This document shows, in pieces, positions 7,829 to 9,569 of a stretch of 9,569 bases of DNA. Source of the stretch: an uncultured Bacteroidales bacterium (GTDB taxonomy: Bacteria > Bacteroidota > Bacteroidia > Bacteroidales > WCHB1-69); assembly GCA_937901455.1 (NCBI GenBank), contig CALDIA010000225.1:1-9569 (forward strand), in the 5' to 3' direction. How positions within the stretch are numbered: the first letter of the stretch is position 1; each line of letters begins with the position of its first letter. The translations under genes were made by a program, and so were the position numbers. The notes beneath the pieces were generated by a model. The model ran no database searches and was not told the origin of the DNA. It worked only from the letters and a program-made list of their open reading frames with translations.

Positions 7829-7944
7829 GTACCCGAGGATTTACTGGACTACCTACTACCATACAAGAAAGCACACGGATATACCGTGTGCGTTCCGCTT
7901 TCTTGGCAGGTAGTACATTGAAAAGTGTCCAGTTTTTCGGGTAC
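7829..7944. repeat. 116-bp interrupted inverted repeat, possible MITE or structured leader
   Basis: The ends are GTACCCGA (7829-7836) and TCGGGTAC (7937-7944). Further pairs, in nested order, are CTGGAC 7844-7849 with GTCCAG 7927-7932, TACTACC 7854-7860 with GGTAGTA 7909-7915, CAAGAAAGC 7864-7872 with GCTTTCTTG 7897-7905, and GCACACGG 7871-7878 with CCGTGTGC 7884-7891 around an ATATA loop. The whole can fold into one long interrupted hairpin. Terminal inverted repeats without a coding region suggest a miniature transposable element or a relic of an insertion sequence. No clear target duplication is visible. It could also act as a structured RNA leader of the operon. Confidence 0.75.
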
Positions 7945-8065
7945 TCCAAGGAAAAGCAAAAACGCTTTATATCAATATGTTATCTAATCAGTTGTCTTCT
8001 CTGTGTTTTCTGTGTTGTTTTAATGTCGCCTTCGCAACGAGCTGAGGGCTATGGTTTACTGCTGG

Positions 8066-8098
8066 CAAAAATAAGAAAAATATTGATGGCGGATGCAA
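8066..8098 (-). promoter_or_regulatory. Candidate promoter of the restriction operon
   Basis: On the minus strand TATTTTTG (8073-8066) fits TAnnTTTG, and a TTG at 8098-8096 lies 22 bases upstream, slightly wider than usual. Transcription would start near 8060 and give a leader of about 300 bases that includes the inverted repeat. It is the only TAnnTTTG match I found between the operon and the STAS gene on this strand, but the long spacer makes it uncertain. Confidence 0.35.
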
Positions 8099-8119
8099 CG
8101 GATGAAATTAAAAGGAATA

Positions 8120-8135
8120 TTTTCCCTACCTTTGC
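8120..8135 (+). promoter_or_regulatory. Plus-strand Bacteroidota promoter upstream of the gene stub
   Basis: TACCTTTG at 8127-8134 is a good -7 box. The 16 bases 8120-8135 are identical to 9289-9304 in front of uvrA, and similarity extends to 26 bases with two mismatches (8120-8145 against 9289-9314). No clear -33 box is visible. It reads towards the short ORF at 8154 and, further on, antisense into the STAS and ATPase genes. Confidence 0.55.
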
Positions 8136-8153
8136 GGGTTCAATTCACCTGCT

Positions 8154-8246
8154 ATGGAAAACAACAATTCACCCATACCGCTATCAAAGGCTGTGGAAGC
8201 CATCAAGACCGCGATACTTGACACGGACAAGTTGCCTATGCCATAG
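8154..8246 (+). pseudogene. 5' stub resembling the start of a DUF1016 (YhcG-type) gene
   Basis: A 30-codon ORF from ATG 8154, about 20 bases after a promoter box. It begins MENNNSPIPLSKAVEAIKTA and ends at TAG 8244-8246. The segment LSKAVEAIKTAIL resembles the beginning of DUF1016 proteins of Bacteroidota, which are PDDEXK-type proteins of roughly 350 residues often found near restriction genes. After AIL the similarity stops and the frame closes, overlapping the end of the STAS gene by 11 bases. I read it as the 5' remnant of a gene whose body was removed by recombination. A genuine small peptide is possible. The family match is from memory and short. Confidence 0.45.
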
Positions 8247-8526
8247 AAAGGTGACGGCGCTGGAGTGCGGTGAGCACGCTCTTAGAAGCCACAGGGTTGA
8301 GGCCACGAAAAGTGGTATGCGCTTTCAGTTCGGCAAGTGACATGGTTAGCAATAACTTGGCGATACATTCGTCGGCAAACGAGTTGCTCACCACATTAAC
8401 GCCCGTGAAGTCAAGCACAACACGCTCATCTTTCTCCAACAATGGCACCAGTTGTTCGCGCACTTTCTTCCCTAAAGGACGAGTGCCAAGGTTTTCACCA
8501 AAGTCTCTAAAACAAAAAACTACCAT
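8236..8526 (-). CDS. STAS-like DUF4325 protein
   Basis: A 96-residue protein. RVVLDFTGVNVVSNSFADE (residues 35-53) is the core of the STAS-like DUF4325 family: a beta strand, then DFxGV, then SxSFxDE. In SpoIIAA/RsbV-type STAS proteins the equivalent loop carries the serine phosphorylated by the partner kinase; S47 and S49 are the candidates here. The start at ATG 8526 is well supported: GGAGG lies four bases before it, one of the few clear Shine-Dalgarno sites in the window, and the gene overlaps the end of the ATPase gene by seven bases, which suggests translational coupling. Its product probably binds that ATPase. Length is normal for the family. The 3' end overlaps the convergent gene stub. 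Confidence 0.82.
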   Translation of the reverse strand: MVVFCFRDFGENLGTRPLGKKVREQLVPLLEKDERVVLDFTGVNVVSNSFADECIAKLLLTMSLAELKAHTTFRGLNPVASKSVLTALQRRHLSMA

Positions 8527-9173
8527 AATTCCTCCAATTCATTATCGTTCAAGAAAAGTTCGTTGTACTGCTCAGCCACATTGGTTCGGTTGGCCACAAC
8601 ATCGGCCGGATTGATTTCTTTATCAGTCCGCAGTTGCAGGTAAATAATTGTACCTTGCCAATAATCACTCTCAACAACCACGGTTACGCCTTCTTGCAAC
8701 CTCAACGTGTGACTGCCAGAACGGATGTCGAAACGAAGCCCCGCATCCTTAACAAGAAGCGATGTGGAATAGAGTCCAAAGCCCATCCCCTTGCCATCGG
8801 TGACCGAATCGCGAATGCACATCTCCAATGCCTCCGGCTCTGACAGATTAGCGTATTTGACGTTTTCGGCCAACGAGTTGCGGATACCTTGTCCATCATC
8901 GGCCACAAGCAGGCTCAACGTGGGCCTTTCGGAATCGTAGTGAGTAATCACGGTGCCAAGTTCTTTGCCTGAATGGGTGAGCACGTTGTCTAATATCTCG
9001 TAAAAGCAGTAACTTAGTGCTTGTAGCAATGTCGTCTCAATATTAACATGCTGGGTCAGTGTCTCAATAACACGTTGATAGACTGCGTAGATGTTTTTTT
9101 CATCGAAAACATCTATCGCCACATCGTCAATGAGTGATGCAAAATACTGTTTTATTAGTGTTGAAACATTCAT
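8520..9173 (-). CDS. Histidine-kinase-type ATPase (HATPase_c), partner of the STAS protein
   Basis: A 217-residue protein with a GHKL-type ATPase fold: N box EILDN at 59-63 (N63 would bind magnesium), G1 box DDGQGI at 92-97 and G2 box DGKGMGFGL at 126-134. There is no dimerisation/phosphoacceptor domain of a sensor kinase, no membrane segment and no receiver, so it resembles anti-sigma-factor kinases such as RsbW/SpoIIAB more than a two-component kinase. Residues 1-50 are helical and unrecognised; the tail (about 185-217) is acidic. With the overlapping STAS gene it forms a likely partner-switching pair: the kinase would phosphorylate the STAS protein, and the unphosphorylated form would sequester the kinase. 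No target is encoded nearby. The start at ATG 9173 follows a TAnnTTTG box by about 30 bases, which fits a short leader. Confidence 0.85.
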   Translation of the reverse strand: MNVSTLIKQYFASLIDDVAIDVFDEKNIYAVYQRVIETLTQHVNIETTLLQALSYCFYEILDNVLTHSGKELGTVITHYDSERPTLSLLVADDGQGIRNSLAENVKYANLSEPEALEMCIRDSVTDGKGMGFGLYSTSLLVKDAGLRFDIRSGSHTLRLQEGVTVVVESDYWQGTIIYLQLRTDKEINPADVVANRTNVAEQYNELFLNDNELEELW

Positions 9174-9205
9174 ACGAGGCCGAATTCCAATTGTTCTAAG
9201 CGATG

Positions 9206-9213
9206 CAAAAGTA
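9206..9213 (-). promoter_or_regulatory. -7 box of the ATPase/STAS operon
   Basis: On the minus strand TACTTTTG (9213-9206) matches TAnnTTTG. Transcription would start near 9199, giving a leader of about 26 bases before ATG 9173. I see no clear -33 box; the expected position overlaps the dyad at 9231-9246. Confidence 0.5.
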
Positions 9214-9230
9214 CAAACTTTTTTCGATTC

Positions 9231-9246
9231 TGAACATTTGTGTTCA
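9231..9246. promoter_or_regulatory. Perfect dyad, candidate operator between the ATPase and uvrA genes
   Basis: TGAACA, four bases (TTTG) and TGTTCA form a perfect 6-bp inverted repeat. It lies at about the -33 position of the minus-strand ATPase promoter and 50 bases upstream of the uvrA -7 box, a plausible place for a dimeric regulator. It does not resemble a LexA box that I know for this phylum. A 6+6 dyad can occur by chance. Confidence 0.35.
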
Positions 9247-9288
9247 GTGTACTTAAAAAATCTCCTTCCCCATTCTCTATTTCCCCGC

Positions 9289-9303
9289 TTTTCCCTACCT
9301 TTG
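9289..9303 (+). promoter_or_regulatory. uvrA promoter
   Basis: TACCTTTG at 9296-9303 is a good Bacteroidota -7 box; a -33 box is not clear. Transcription would begin near 9308-9310, giving a leader of only about 16 bases before the GTG at 9325. The surrounding 26 bases are nearly identical to those at 8120-8145. Confidence 0.6.
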
Positions 9304-9324
9304 CAGATTCAATTTTTCGAACCT

Positions 9325-9569
9325 GTGAAAGAAAAGGAAATACAGTATATCACCATCCGCAACGCCAGGGTCAACAACCTGAAAGGCATTAGTTTGCGGA
9401 TTCCTAAGAACAAGTTGGTGGTCATCACGGGGCTGTCGGGATCGGGCAAGTCGTCGCTGGCGTTCGACACGCTGTATGCCGAAGGGCAGCGCCGCTATGT
9501 GGAAAGCCTCAGCGCGTATGCACGGCAGTTCATGGGCCGCCTCAACAAGCCCGACGTGGAAAGCATCAC
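9325..9569 (+). CDS. uvrA: Excinuclease ABC subunit UvrA, N-terminal part (cut by window end)
   Basis: Eighty-one codons of UvrA, the ABC-type ATPase that recognises DNA damage and loads UvrB in nucleotide excision repair. The start region (ITIRNARVNNLKGISL) and the Walker A segment VITGLSGSGKSS (33-44, K42 and S43 binding nucleotide) are diagnostic, as is the following run SLAFDTLYAEGQRRYVESLS and YARQF. The full protein is normally about 940 residues, so most lies beyond base 9569. I chose GTG 9325 because no other start codon lies between the promoter box and the conserved sequence, apart from a TTG inside the box itself. It is divergent from the ATPase gene and is the only housekeeping gene here, so it probably marks the edge of the accessory region. 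Confidence 0.95.
   Translation, partial: MKEKEIQYITIRNARVNNLKGISLRIPKNKLVVITGLSGSGKSSLAFDTLYAEGQRRYVESLSAYARQFMGRLNKPDVESI

Larger units (their letters stand above)
7758..8153. other. Intergenic region upstream of the restriction operon
   Basis: There is no convincing gene in these 396 bases. A plus-strand frame is open across the region, but it starts inside the helicase gene, matches no family I know and runs into the STAS gene antisense, so I treat it as chance. The region holds a run of eight A at 7801-7808 (T on the operon strand), a 116-bp inverted repeat (7829-7944), a possible minus-strand promoter (8066-8098) and a plus-strand promoter (8120-8135). Bases 7945-8065 show nothing I can assign. 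Confidence 0.6.

Noticed and set aside
7829..7944. The long hairpin as an integron attC site.
   Set aside because: I found no GTTRRRY / RYYYAAC core sites at the ends, and no integrase or cassette array is present.
7829..7944. The long hairpin as a retron non-coding RNA.
   Set aside because: No reverse transcriptase gene lies anywhere in the window.
7672..8340. A 222-codon plus-strand open frame spanning the intergenic region.
   Set aside because: It starts inside the helicase gene, overlaps the STAS gene antisense, passes through the inverted repeat and matches no family known to me.
8805..8822. The peptide MCIRDS in the ATPase looks like the translation of a Nextera transposon-end contaminant.
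   Set aside because: The codons are ATG TGC ATT CGC GAT TCG, clearly different from the Nextera sequence ATGTGTATAAGAGACAG. The segment lies between the G1 and G2 boxes with the frame intact, so it is genuine.
1..9569. Full DISARM or BREX system.
   Set aside because: No DrmA, DrmB (DUF1998), BrxC/PglY, PglZ or Lon-like gene is present; only the PLD, SNF2 and methyltransferase activities are seen.
1..9569. CRISPR arrays and tRNA or rRNA genes.
   Set aside because: Reading through the window showed no regularly spaced repeats and no recognisable tRNA or rRNA sequence.

Overview
The window looks like a piece of a Bacteroidales chromosome (Bacteroidota, perhaps Prevotella-like), probably from a short-read or metagenome assembly. 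Four promoter candidates carry the Bacteroidota -7 box TAnnTTTG, ribosome-binding sites are mostly weak, and the last gene is uvrA of the type found in this phylum. The first 33 bases are not genomic: they match an Illumina TruSeq adapter, so the first gene is cut by a contig end.

Layout. Bases 34-7757 hold a minus-strand cluster, read right to left: a PLD-nuclease/SNF2-helicase fusion (4425-7757), an Eco57I-type adenine DNA methyltransferase (1542-4412), a DUF2971 protein (641-1480) and, behind its own promoter, the 5' part of a gene that looks like an Mrr-type endonuclease (34-539). Bases 7758-8153 have no convincing gene but hold a 116-bp inverted repeat (7829-7944) in the presumed leader of the operon. 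At 8120-8246 there is a plus-strand promoter and a 30-codon stub resembling the start of a DUF1016 (YhcG-type) protein. Next come a STAS-like DUF4325 protein and an overlapping histidine-kinase-type ATPase on the minus strand (8236-9173), and finally the divergent 5' end of uvrA (9325 to the window end).

How it may work. The methyltransferase and the PLD-helicase have the parts of a two-gene restriction-modification system: one marks self DNA and the other translocates on and cuts unmarked DNA. The parts recall DrmC, DrmD and DrmMI of DISARM, but no DrmA or DrmB is present here and the PLD and SNF2 domains share one chain. DUF2971 and the endonuclease-like gene would be accessory defence genes. 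The ATPase/STAS pair has the make-up of a partner-switching module, with an unknown target. The cluster next to a conserved housekeeping gene, the gene stub, the repeats and a sharp base-composition break inside the methyltransferase gene all fit a defence island that turns over rapidly.
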